Origin: a virus
IMG/VR virus record: IMGVR_UViG_3300042860_002920
Coordinates: 1-36,078 of that record
Reading direction: 5' to 3' (one strand)
DNA: 36,078 nt
Made by a program: the position numbers and the translations under genes. How positions within the stretch are numbered: the first letter of the stretch is position 1; each line of letters starts with the position of its first letter. The notes beneath the pieces were generated by a model. The model made no database searches, was not told where the DNA came from, and saw only the letters and a list, made by a program, of their open reading frames with translations. Shown here in pieces: positions 5,946 to 13,048 of the stretch.

Positions 5946-7331
5946 ATGATTGGAATAAGTGAAGGATTTCATGATGCTGCAATAGCAGTTGTTAATGGCG
6001 GTAAGATCAAATTTGCCGCTCATGCAGAACGATATTCTAGAGTAAAGCATGATAAGCATTTAAATCTACCAGTATGTGCAGAAGCACTGCTCCACACTGA
6101 AGATGATATTATTGCATTCTATGAACGTCCTTGGTTGAAGCGTACTCGTCAATTGTTTGCAGGACAGTACAAGAGTGCATTTAAAGAAAGGAGTATCTAC
6201 ATTACTCCTAATCAGTATTACTCACATCACCTCTCCCATGCTGCTGCAGCATTTCAGACATCACCATATTCCGATGCTGCATGTGTTGTCGTAGACAGTA
6301 TTGGTGAATGGGATACTGCTTCAATCTGGTATGCTCAGATGGTGGAGGGTTGTGCTAAGTATAAAAAAGTATGGTCACAGAAGTATCCAAGTTCTATTGG
6401 ATTGTGGTATTCTTCTTATACGAAATGGGCAGGTCTAAGACCCTTAGACGAAGAATACATCTTTATGGGTATGGCAGCGTTCGGTAAGCCCTTATACGTG
6501 GAACAAGCGCGTAAACTGCTCTCTAGAAATAACCACAAGGGCTTTTCCACCTCTCTTGAAGGAAATCCAGAAGACAACTCAAAGAGTGCAGAGGTTGTTC
6601 TTTATGAGGAACTGAGAAAAATTTTCAATAGAGCAAGGCAATATAGTAATAATATTTGTTATGGAGGAGGAGTTGCTTTAAATTGTGTAGTGAATGCTAA
6701 GCTACAAAACGAGCACCCGTTCATGTGGATTATGCCTAATCCTGGAGACGCTGGAGCTTCCTTAGGGGCAGCTTTATTATCTTATGGTGGTAAAGTCATC
6801 TTCACCCCATATTTGGGTGAAAACATTCAAAAAACGGTTAATCCAAAGGAAGTCGTTGACACATTACTGCACAGAGGCATGTGTGGGATTGCAAATGGTC
6901 CCGCTGAGTTTGGACCACGGGCTTTAGGTAATAGAAGTCTTCTAGCGGATCCTAGAACTCTACAGATGAAGGATTTAGTTAACACTGTAAAGAAGAGACA
7001 AAAGTTTCGTCCATTTGCTCCTGCTATTCTGGAAGAATATTGTCAAGACTATTTCCGTATGCCAGCAGAAAGTCGTTATATGTCCTTCGTATACGATTGT
7101 AAGCGTCCTGATGAGATCCCAGCATGTGTTCACGTAGATAATACTGCTAGAGTTCAAACAGTTCCTACATGGTCTTCTAGCATCCTTAGGGAAATACTTG
7201 AATGCTGGTATCAACGTACTGGTTGTCCAGTTCTTCTCAATACATCACTCAATATTCGTGGAATGCCTATTGTAAATACTTGGAATGATGCAAAAGAATT
7301 TTCTGAAAAATATAGTATTGAGGTTTTTTAA
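5946..7331 (+). CDS. NodU/CmcH-type carbamoyltransferase
   Basis: This family transfers a carbamoyl group from carbamoyl phosphate, through a carbamoyl-adenylate, to a hydroxyl group. The N-terminal Kae1-like domain starts MIGISEGFHDAAIAVV and continues with AERYSRVKHD and then HHLSHAAAAF near residues 94-103, whose histidines bind metal. The C-terminal domain carries GPAEFGPRALGNRSLLADPR (about 318-337) and LLNTSLNIRGMPIV near 432-443. In the last motif the usual GEPIV reads GMPIV. At 461 residues it is shorter than the usual 550-600. I prefer ATG 5946 to the TTG at 5940. The stop shares one base with the radical SAM start (TAATG). Substrates in the family include sugars, antibiotics and, in some viruses, hydroxymethylcytosine; which applies here cannot be told from sequence. 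Confidence 0.9.
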   Translation: MIGISEGFHDAAIAVVNGGKIKFAAHAERYSRVKHDKHLNLPVCAEALLHTEDDIIAFYERPWLKRTRQLFAGQYKSAFKERSIYITPNQYYSHHLSHAAAAFQTSPYSDAACVVVDSIGEWDTASIWYAQMVEGCAKYKKVWSQKYPSSIGLWYSSYTKWAGLRPLDEEYIFMGMAAFGKPLYVEQARKLLSRNNHKGFSTSLEGNPEDNSKSAEVVLYEELRKIFNRARQYSNNICYGGGVALNCVVNAKLQNEHPFMWIMPNPGDAGASLGAALLSYGGKVIFTPYLGENIQKTVNPKEVVDTLLHRGMCGIANGPAEFGPRALGNRSLLADPRTLQMKDLVNTVKKRQKFRPFAPAILEEYCQDYFRMPAESRYMSFVYDCKRPDEIPACVHVDNTARVQTVPTWSSSILREILECWYQRTGCPVLLNTSLNIRGMPIVNTWNDAKEFSEKYSIEVF

Positions 7332-8518
7332 TGAATAATGATGTAATCTGCTCACAACCATTCACTAAAATTCATAATCTGCCAGGAAAAAATTACGCTC
7401 CTTGTTGTTGGTCAAATTATTCTCAATTTGGTCCACAAAATACTTTACCATTTGACTATTTTGATGGAGAAGAATTTAGAAGAATTAGAAAAGAAATGCT
7501 TTTAGGTGATAAAACTGAGTTTCTAAAATCTGTTTGTAAAAAATGTTATAAACTTGAAGATGAAAATAACGATTCTCCTAGAAAACAATTTCCTGTAAAT
7601 GAAAGGATGTTAGAAAATTTTAATGCAGATGGATCATTAAAAGAAACAAATAATAGATTTGTTCATGTATCAATTAATGTTTATGGCAATTATTGTAATT
7701 TAGAATGTTATGCATGTAAATCCAGTAATTCAACATCTAGAAATAGTGCTTTAAAAAAATTAGATCCTAAATGGAGCAAAATTAGTGGTTTTTCAATTAC
7801 AGACAATTTAATTGCAGATGTTGATAAAGATCAATTTAATAATATTGTTAATCAATTAGTAAAGTATTCACATATTATTGCTACTGTAGAATTGATTGGT
7901 GGAGAACCAATGCTAATGAAATCGCATTTTAAACTTTTAGATGCCTTGATAACATGTGGTCAATCTAAACAAATCATGTTGTCTTATGTTTCAAACATGA
8001 CATTGATGAATTTAGATATTATGAAAAAATATTTTGATAATTTTAAACGTACTCACATTCAATGGAGTGTTGATGCTTTAGAAGAAAAAAATTATTGGTT
8101 AAGATATCCAACTGATTGGAACTCAACAATAAAAAATGTTTTTGATGTTCAAAGGTATTTGAATATTACAAAAAAAGGAAAAATAAGAGCAACAATTACT
8201 CCCAGTTTACTTGCAATTCCAAGTTTATTACAAACATATAAATGGCTTTATAGTAGAAATTTAATATCTAAGGAAAATTTCATATTCAACGTCATAACTG
8301 AACCAGAAATTTTAAAACCAAGAAATCTTCCAAATAAATTGAAAGAAAAAATTGCATTATCGGTAAAGTCAGTATCTGAGTTTCATTATAATGATCTGAT
8401 GCAAGAAAGAAATGAAAAAGAATTCCAATTAGCTATTCAATATTGTGATGAATTGGACAAATCTAGAGGTACTAATTGGAGATCTATATTTCCAGAAGTT
8501 GCAAAGTATGTAAATTGA
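7331..8518 (+). CDS. twitch-type radical SAM protein
   Basis: The 395-residue product has the radical SAM cluster motif C122-x3-C126-x2-C129 (YCNLECYAC), which binds the 4Fe-4S cluster that cleaves S-adenosylmethionine. GGEP at 190-193 is the SAM-contacting motif. An N-terminal cysteine set (C7, C25-C26 in APCCW, and CKKC near residue 70) looks like the auxiliary cluster region of twitch/SPASM-related proteins. The reaction it catalyses is unknown. The start codon overlaps the carbamoyltransferase stop, so the two are translated together and may act in one pathway. The gene is distinctly AT-rich compared with both neighbours, suggesting a separate origin. Confident for the family, not for the function. 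Confidence 0.9.
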   Translation: MNNDVICSQPFTKIHNLPGKNYAPCCWSNYSQFGPQNTLPFDYFDGEEFRRIRKEMLLGDKTEFLKSVCKKCYKLEDENNDSPRKQFPVNERMLENFNADGSLKETNNRFVHVSINVYGNYCNLECYACKSSNSTSRNSALKKLDPKWSKISGFSITDNLIADVDKDQFNNIVNQLVKYSHIIATVELIGGEPMLMKSHFKLLDALITCGQSKQIMLSYVSNMTLMNLDIMKKYFDNFKRTHIQWSVDALEEKNYWLRYPTDWNSTIKNVFDVQRYLNITKKGKIRATITPSLLAIPSLLQTYKWLYSRNLISKENFIFNVITEPEILKPRNLPNKLKEKIALSVKSVSEFHYNDLMQERNEKEFQLAIQYCDELDKSRGTNWRSIFPEVAKYVN

Positions 8519-8523
8519 CATTA

Positions 8524-8531
8524 TCTAAATA
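8524..8531 (+). promoter_or_regulatory. possible late promoter variant TCTAAATA
   Basis: This is one base away from the NATAAATA late motif and is placed at the start of the only sizeable gap in this part of the map, 62 bases before the glycosyltransferase-like gene. The same octamer occurs at 33897 before the tail fibre. It also occurs inside gp8 at 25685, so chance is possible. Confidence 0.3.
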
Positions 8532-8535
8532 ACGT

Positions 8536-8572
8536 GGTATCATGCCTTTGGGTGATACCCGTTTACGTAAAC
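8536..8572. promoter_or_regulatory. hairpin plus 12-bp palindrome upstream of the GT-like gene
   Basis: GGTATCA (8536-8542) pairs with TGATACC (8553-8559) around a ten-base loop, followed at once by the perfect palindrome GTTTACGTAAAC (8561-8572). No T run follows, so a simple intrinsic terminator is unlikely. An operator or mRNA structure is possible. Confidence 0.4.
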
Positions 8573-8593
8573 AAATCAAATTGAAGTATATTC

Positions 8594-9355
8594 ATGGCAA
8601 AAGGTTTTAAAGTGGTTACAAAACCACCCACATCATCTTCTAATAATACAGATGGTTTTAATTTAGAAGAAGCAAAACAAATGATTAAAGACAAGAGCAT
8701 TGTCTTTTGTCTTCCTGGAAGAGGCGTTTCATATACATATCTAAAGAATTTTGTACAACTCTGTTTCGATCTTGTACAAAATGGTGCTTCAATCCAGATT
8801 TCACAAGACTATTCTTCAATGGTCAACTTTGCCCGTTGCAAGTGTCTTGGTGCTAACGTCCTTCGTGGTCCCGATCAACTTCCTTGGGATGGTAAACTGA
8901 AGTATGATTACCAACTTTGGATTGATAGTGACATCGTATTCAATACAGAATCTTTCTATCGCCTAGTGTGGATGGATAAAGATATCTCTTGTGGATGGTA
9001 TGCAACTGAAGATGGTGTAACTACATCAGTTGCACATTGGCTTGAAGAAGATGACTTCAAGAACAATGGTGGTGTTATGAACCATGAGATGGTTGATGGC
9101 ATTCAAAAGCGTCGTAAACCATTCACTGTTGATTACACTGGGTTTGGTTGGACACTAATCAAACACGGTGTGTTTGAGCATCCAGAGATGAAGTATCCTT
9201 GGTTTGCACCTCAGATGCAAGTTTTTGAATCTGGTGAAGTTCAGGATATGTGTGGTGAAGACGTTTCGTTCTGTCTTGATGCTATTAAGGCAGGATTTGA
9301 AATTTGGTGTGATCCAATCTGTCGAGTAGGACACGAGAAGACACGAGTTATCTAA
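8594..9355 (+). CDS. glycosyltransferase-like protein (GT-A type)
   Basis: The 253-residue protein has a GT-A-like layout. A beta/alpha N-terminal half begins with SIVFCLPGRGVSYTYLKNF. WIDSDIVF near residues 110-117 carries a DSD motif, the DxD type that binds a metal and the nucleotide sugar. The C-terminal part (GEDVSFCLDAIKAGFEIWCDP) resembles the acceptor/catalytic ED region of family 2-like enzymes. I recall similar proteins as common in cyanomyoviruses near the baseplate genes. ATG 8594 is a clear start after an untranslated leader with a hairpin. The acceptor is unknown; a sugar on a virion protein or on host glycans are both possible. Confidence 0.65.
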   Translation: MAKGFKVVTKPPTSSSNNTDGFNLEEAKQMIKDKSIVFCLPGRGVSYTYLKNFVQLCFDLVQNGASIQISQDYSSMVNFARCKCLGANVLRGPDQLPWDGKLKYDYQLWIDSDIVFNTESFYRLVWMDKDISCGWYATEDGVTTSVAHWLEEDDFKNNGGVMNHEMVDGIQKRRKPFTVDYTGFGWTLIKHGVFEHPEMKYPWFAPQMQVFESGEVQDMCGEDVSFCLDAIKAGFEIWCDPICRVGHEKTRVI

Positions 9356-9387
9356 TATATTAAGTAGTATTTTGTGTCGGATTACAC

Positions 9388-9552
9388 ATGGAGAAATACG
9401 ATATATATTGTCAGGGGAGAAAAATTTACTCTTCCGTAACGGAAGAAGAAATGTTGGACATCACGCAAGAACTTGCTGATCAATTTTATACGAATGGTAC
9501 TCCCCATCCTGACGATATTGTGGTAGAATATCTTGGTTACGACATTGAGTAA
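9388..9552 (+). CDS. small cyanophage protein, 54 aa
   Basis: ATG 9388 to TAA 9550-9552 encodes MEKYDIYCQG... with a TEEEMLDITQELADQFY helix and a PHPDDIVVEYLG strand. I recall very similar short proteins in many T4-like cyanophages, all of unknown function. The protein is acidic and probably a compact beta-alpha-beta unit. It follows the glycosyltransferase-like gene after 32 bases and precedes another tiny gene by 3 bases. Confidence 0.75.
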   Translation: MEKYDIYCQGRKIYSSVTEEEMLDITQELADQFYTNGTPHPDDIVVEYLGYDIE

Positions 9553-9555
9553 ATT

Positions 9556-9699
9556 ATGGCAGTGAAAAGATCTTTGAGTGGTTCAAAAATTATTGAATCA
9601 TCTCCAAAAAATACACGTCAGGGACGCTCCAAAAACACAAAGCTTTCTGCGACTAGTAGAAATTGTGCTAAAAAGCGTTATAGAGGTCAAGGAAAATAA
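9556..9699 (+). CDS. small very basic protein, 47 aa
   Basis: ATG 9556 to TAA 9697-9699 gives a strongly basic peptide (MAVKRSLSGSKIIES..., ending KKRYRGQGK) with little hydrophobic content, so it is probably disordered and may bind nucleic acid. I recall closely similar small basic proteins in cyanomyoviruses. The start follows the previous stop by only 3 bases. The role is unknown. Confidence 0.75.
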   Translation: MAVKRSLSGSKIIESSPKNTRQGRSKNTKLSATSRNCAKKRYRGQGK

Positions 9700-9749
9700 T
9701 TCGTAATTAATAAGTTGGTTTGAATTCCACTTCACATCATTTATCGAAG

Positions 9750-9884
9750 ATGGAGTTTATCCATACAGAAAATAGAATATGCTTATCAACAGTATTAATG
9801 TCCTTGATGGTAACATCAGCAGTGATAAAATTGACTGATGCTTCTATCACTATAGATAAATTATTATCAACATATACAAAATAA
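9750..9884 (+). CDS. possible small membrane protein, 44 aa
   Basis: ATG 9750 to TAA 9882-9884 gives 44 residues with one hydrophobic stretch at about 11-26 (CLSTVLMSLMVTSAVI) that could span or sit on a membrane. The strong terminator at 9895 begins just after its stop, as expected for the last gene of a transcript. No family is recognised and no good ribosome-binding site is seen, so this is tentative. Confidence 0.45.
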   Translation: MEFIHTENRICLSTVLMSLMVTSAVIKLTDASITIDKLLSTYTK

Positions 9885-9894
9885 CACATACATA

Positions 9895-9921
9895 AGACAG
9901 GAAATATCTCCTGTCTTTTTT
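9895..9921 (+). terminator. intrinsic terminator
   Basis: AGACAGGA (9895-9902) pairs perfectly with TCCTGTCT (9909-9916) around a six-base loop, and T runs follow directly. This is a textbook Rho-independent terminator. It ends only a few bases before the next start codon at 9928. Confidence 0.9.
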
Positions 9922-9927
9922 GTTTTT

Positions 9928-10551
9928 ATGGCATATCTAAATCACAATTTACCTACTTTCACTTGTTACATTCGTAATGAATTTCTTTTTAATCATACAA
10001 AGGGATTTGGGGAAGTAACTTTATGTGATGTGCATTCAGTTGCTTCGTTGGAAAAGCATGTTCCTCTTTTTGAAGCATACTTAGAAAATGGCGTAAATTG
10101 GACAAGAAGACCAATACATGCTTTCTGCTGGAAACCAGACGCACCCATTCCAAAACTTGAAGAGTGTATGTGGTGGGATTGTTTTTCTCCATATATCGAC
10201 GTACAAGTTCGTTCAAGACTTGCAAACTTACGTGCAGATCTTATTAATTTTCGTGGAGAAAAAAATCAGGGAACATATATGTTTACATTAGATTGGTCAT
10301 GGGAATCAAAATCTACTTTGAATACCAATTTTAGTGAAACACCCGAGCATAAATGTGCCCATTTCTTTAAAATGGATAATGGAAATTTTTATGCTTATCC
10401 AAATAATAAAATTATTTGGTATGATGATGCATGGACAAAGAATAGAATTACTAAAAATCCAGGATATATAATTGATCTAACTGAATATTCAGTTGAGAAT
10501 TTAAGAAAAATTGAAACTTCAGATGATTTCATGTATGAAGTGAAAAATTGA
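9928..10551 (+). CDS. conserved cyanophage protein, 207 aa, unknown function
   Basis: The product starts MAYLNHNLPTFTCYIRNEFL, an N-terminus I recall from a protein present in many T4-like cyanophages beside the gp25 region. It is rich in Trp and other aromatics (ECMWWDCFSPYIDVQV, TLDWSWES) and looks like a soluble beta-rich protein; no catalytic motif is seen. The ATG follows directly on the T run of the terminator, and no ribosome-binding site is visible. The upstream frame does not offer a better start, and the conserved N-terminus supports this one. A structural or assembly role is possible but unproven. Confidence 0.75.
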   Translation: MAYLNHNLPTFTCYIRNEFLFNHTKGFGEVTLCDVHSVASLEKHVPLFEAYLENGVNWTRRPIHAFCWKPDAPIPKLEECMWWDCFSPYIDVQVRSRLANLRADLINFRGEKNQGTYMFTLDWSWESKSTLNTNFSETPEHKCAHFFKMDNGNFYAYPNNKIIWYDDAWTKNRITKNPGYIIDLTEYSVENLRKIETSDDFMYEVKN

Positions 10552-10601
10552 GCGATAGAAACCGCTATAAAAGTTCTGATTAATCACAATCAGATACTAA
10601 A

Positions 10602-10742
10602 ATGGAATTTCAGGAGCAAAAAACTCACAATTTAATCATTCAGAGCAAACTTCATGAAAAAATTCGTAATGATGAGGATTATGATGACTGGGAATATGGA
10701 ACAGAACCCAGTTATGGAATGCCTATAAATACGAATAAATAA
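10602..10742 (+). CDS. small acidic protein, 46 aa
   Basis: ATG 10602 to TAA 10740-10742 gives MEFQEQKTHN... with an acidic, aromatic middle (NDEDYDDWEYGTEPSYG). It is preceded by a hairpin, TCTGATT (10575-10581) with AATCAGA (10588-10594), in its leader. Its last codons contain both late promoter motifs that serve gp25. No family is recognised. Confidence 0.55.
   Translation: MEFQEQKTHNLIIQSKLHEKIRNDEDYDDWEYGTEPSYGMPINTNK
10724..10741 (+). promoter_or_regulatory. tandem T4-type late promoter motifs before gp25
   Basis: TATAAATA at 10724-10731 is an exact T4 late promoter, and AATAAATA at 10734-10741 follows ten bases later. In T4-like phages this motif is read by the phage late sigma factor gp55 with the sliding clamp. 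The motifs lie 20-37 bases before the gp25 start and probably drive the baseplate operon. Confidence 0.75.
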
Positions 10743-10760
10743 ACGAAGATCCTATAAAAA

Positions 10761-11165
10761 GTGCCTCTTCAAAAAATTTCTAGAGGTTTCAAAGACATTT
10801 CATTGTCAATGAAACGTCATCCAGTTACAAATGATATCCTTCCTCTAAAAAATGAGGATGCAATCAAGCGTTCTGTTCAAAATTTAGTAAGAATTCAAGT
10901 TGGAGAGGTCTTTTTTAACAATCTAATTGGCACTAGAATTAGTGGAGCACTATTTGAATTAGCAACAAGCGATTTTACTGCTCCAATAAAAACAGAAATT
11001 GAAACTGTTATTACAAACTTTGAGCCAAGAGTTGTACTAAAAAGCGTTGAAGTTGATCCAGATCCTGATAATAATGCTCTAGAAGTCACAATATCTTATG
11101 ACATAGTTGGTTTATCAACGCCTACACAGACAGTTACCTTTATCTTAGAACCAACTAGACTATAA
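10761..11165 (+). CDS. 25: baseplate wedge protein gp25
   Basis: The 134-residue product matches the GPW/gp25 lysozyme-like fold family, a conserved component of contractile tail baseplates that links the wedge to the sheath. Recognisable parts are DAIKRSVQNLVRIQVGEVFFNNLIGTRI, where incoming residues pack after a charged lead, and ETVITNFEPRVVLKSVEVDPD, the conserved NYEPRI-like block, followed by beta strands to the C-terminus. It is the usual length (T4 gp25 is 132). The start is GTG, just downstream of two late promoter motifs. The stop shares one base with the gp6 ATG (TAATG). Confidence 0.92.
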   Translation: MPLQKISRGFKDISLSMKRHPVTNDILPLKNEDAIKRSVQNLVRIQVGEVFFNNLIGTRISGALFELATSDFTAPIKTEIETVITNFEPRVVLKSVEVDPDPDNNALEVTISYDIVGLSTPTQTVTFILEPTRL

Positions 11166-13045
11166 TGGCACTAACACAATTTACAAATTTAAATTTTGAG
11201 GATATAAAATCCTCAATTAAGGATTATCTAAGAGCAAATACAAACTTTACAGACTATGACTTTGAAGGATCTAATCTTTCAGTCATCATAAATTTGCTTG
11301 CATATAATTCTTATATCACCGCCTACAATACAAACATGGTGGTGAATGAAACTTTTATTGATTCCGCCACTTTGCGTGAGAACGTTGTATCTCTTGCACG
11401 TAATATTGGATATGTACCACGATCAAAACGCGCTGCAAAAGCAACTGTAGACTTTTTTGTTAGTGGAATTTCTACAACAACAGACACAATTTCATTCCAA
11501 CCAGGGGTTGTTGCGAATGGAAGTGTTTCGGATGTCAATTTTATCTTTTCTCTACCAGAAAAAGTTACCGTAGCAGCGCAAAATGGGTCTTCTTTTGGTA
11601 GTTTAGAAATTTATCAAGGTCAATATTTAGAAAATTCTTGGACAGTTAACAATTCTCAACCAAATCAGCGTTATATTATCCCAAATGACAGCGTTGATAC
11701 GTCAACTTTGCGTATAAAGGTAAAAAATACATCCACAGATACAACTTTTACTGAGCATCAACTAGTTGATAATATCCTCGGTATTACTTCTACGTCAAAT
11801 ATTTACTTAATCCAAGAAACTACAGACGAAAAATACGAAATTTTGTTTGGTGATGGTGTTTTTGGTAAGAAATTACAGTCAGGAAACGTAATTACTGCAT
11901 CTTACATTAAGACAAATGGTAAAGATGGTAATGGAGTAACTGATTTTAGGTTTGCTGGAACAATTTTTGATGAAAATAACGCAAATATAACCTCATTTGC
12001 CGCTGATTTAACAGCACAAGTACCATCTGAAAACGGAGATGAGATAGAACCTGTCGAAAGTGTCAAATACTTTGCTCCTAGACTGTATTCATCTCAGCAT
12101 AGAGCAGTAACTGCAAGTGATTATGAGGCAATTTTACCAACATTGTATCCAAATATTGAAAGTGTGAGTGCTTATGGTGGAGAAGATCTAACTCCACCCC
12201 AATATGGACGAGTTTTTATTGCTGCTAAACCAAGAAATGGATCTTTCTTATCAGATTTCACTAAAAAGCAACTTTTACAATCCTTAAAGAACTATTCTGT
12301 TGCTGGAATTGTTCCTCAGTTTGAGGACTTAAAGTATCTTTATGTAGAAATTGACAGTTATGTTTACTATAACGCAAATTTCGTTGGTGATCCAAATAAT
12401 CTGAAAACTGATGTTATTTCTGCAATTACTTCTTATGCTAGAAGTTCAGAAATGAACCAATTTGGGGGAAGATTTAAATATAGTAAAACCTGTTCACTAA
12501 TTGATAACGTCAATACTGCTATTACTTCAAATATTACAACAGTAAGGATTAGAAGAGATCTTGTTGCACGTATAAATCAACCTGCACAATATGAATTGTG
12601 TTTTGATAATGAATTCTATACAGGTAAGAAAAATTATAATGTCAAGAGTACAGGATTTAGCGTATTTGGTATAGATGGTACATGTTATTTTTCTGATGAA
12701 GTCGTAAATGGATCTAATATCGGAAATCTTTTCCTTTTCCAAATTCTTTCCGATGAAGAGACGAATATTTTATCAACCAAATTTGGAACAGTCAATTATA
12801 GCACTGGTGAAATCCTTATAGATACTGTAAATATTACATCAACCAGTTTAGCAGACAATATTATTGAAGTTCAAGCAATTCCGCTATCAAATGATGTTTT
12901 AGCGAGAAAGGAATTGTATTTGCAATTAGATGTTTCTAAGAGCAATTTCTACATGAAGCAAGATAGCATCTCTTCAGGTGCAAATACTTCAGGAACAAGA
13001 TTTGATATTCAATCAAGCTATCAAAACGGTAAGAAAACAAGATAA
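11165..13045 (+). CDS. 6: baseplate wedge protein gp6
   Basis: The 626-residue protein is close in length to T4 gp6 (660), the J-like wedge protein that forms the inner baseplate ring. The N-terminus (FTNLNFEDIKSSIKDYLRAN) and the block DFEGSNLSVIINLLAYNSYITAYNTNMVVNE with SLARNIGYVPRSKRAA are typical of gp6/J-like proteins. A central HRAVTASDYEAILPTLYPNIESVSAYGGED segment is another family signature. Translation is coupled to gp25 by TAATG, and gp7 begins three bases after its stop. Order and spacing follow T4 baseplate organisation. Confidence 0.92.
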   Translation: MALTQFTNLNFEDIKSSIKDYLRANTNFTDYDFEGSNLSVIINLLAYNSYITAYNTNMVVNETFIDSATLRENVVSLARNIGYVPRSKRAAKATVDFFVSGISTTTDTISFQPGVVANGSVSDVNFIFSLPEKVTVAAQNGSSFGSLEIYQGQYLENSWTVNNSQPNQRYIIPNDSVDTSTLRIKVKNTSTDTTFTEHQLVDNILGITSTSNIYLIQETTDEKYEILFGDGVFGKKLQSGNVITASYIKTNGKDGNGVTDFRFAGTIFDENNANITSFAADLTAQVPSENGDEIEPVESVKYFAPRLYSSQHRAVTASDYEAILPTLYPNIESVSAYGGEDLTPPQYGRVFIAAKPRNGSFLSDFTKKQLLQSLKNYSVAGIVPQFEDLKYLYVEIDSYVYYNANFVGDPNNLKTDVISAITSYARSSEMNQFGGRFKYSKTCSLIDNVNTAITSNITTVRIRRDLVARINQPAQYELCFDNEFYTGKKNYNVKSTGFSVFGIDGTCYFSDEVVNGSNIGNLFLFQILSDEETNILSTKFGTVNYSTGEILIDTVNITSTSLADNIIEVQAIPLSNDVLARKELYLQLDVSKSNFYMKQDSISSGANTSGTRFDIQSSYQNGKKTR

Positions 13046-13048
13046 CAG

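Noticed and set aside
10575-10594. Hairpin TCTGATT/AATCAGA before the 46-residue gene
   Set aside because: It lacks a T tract so it is not a terminator, and a 7-bp stem in an AT-rich leader could be incidental; mentioned only with the gene.
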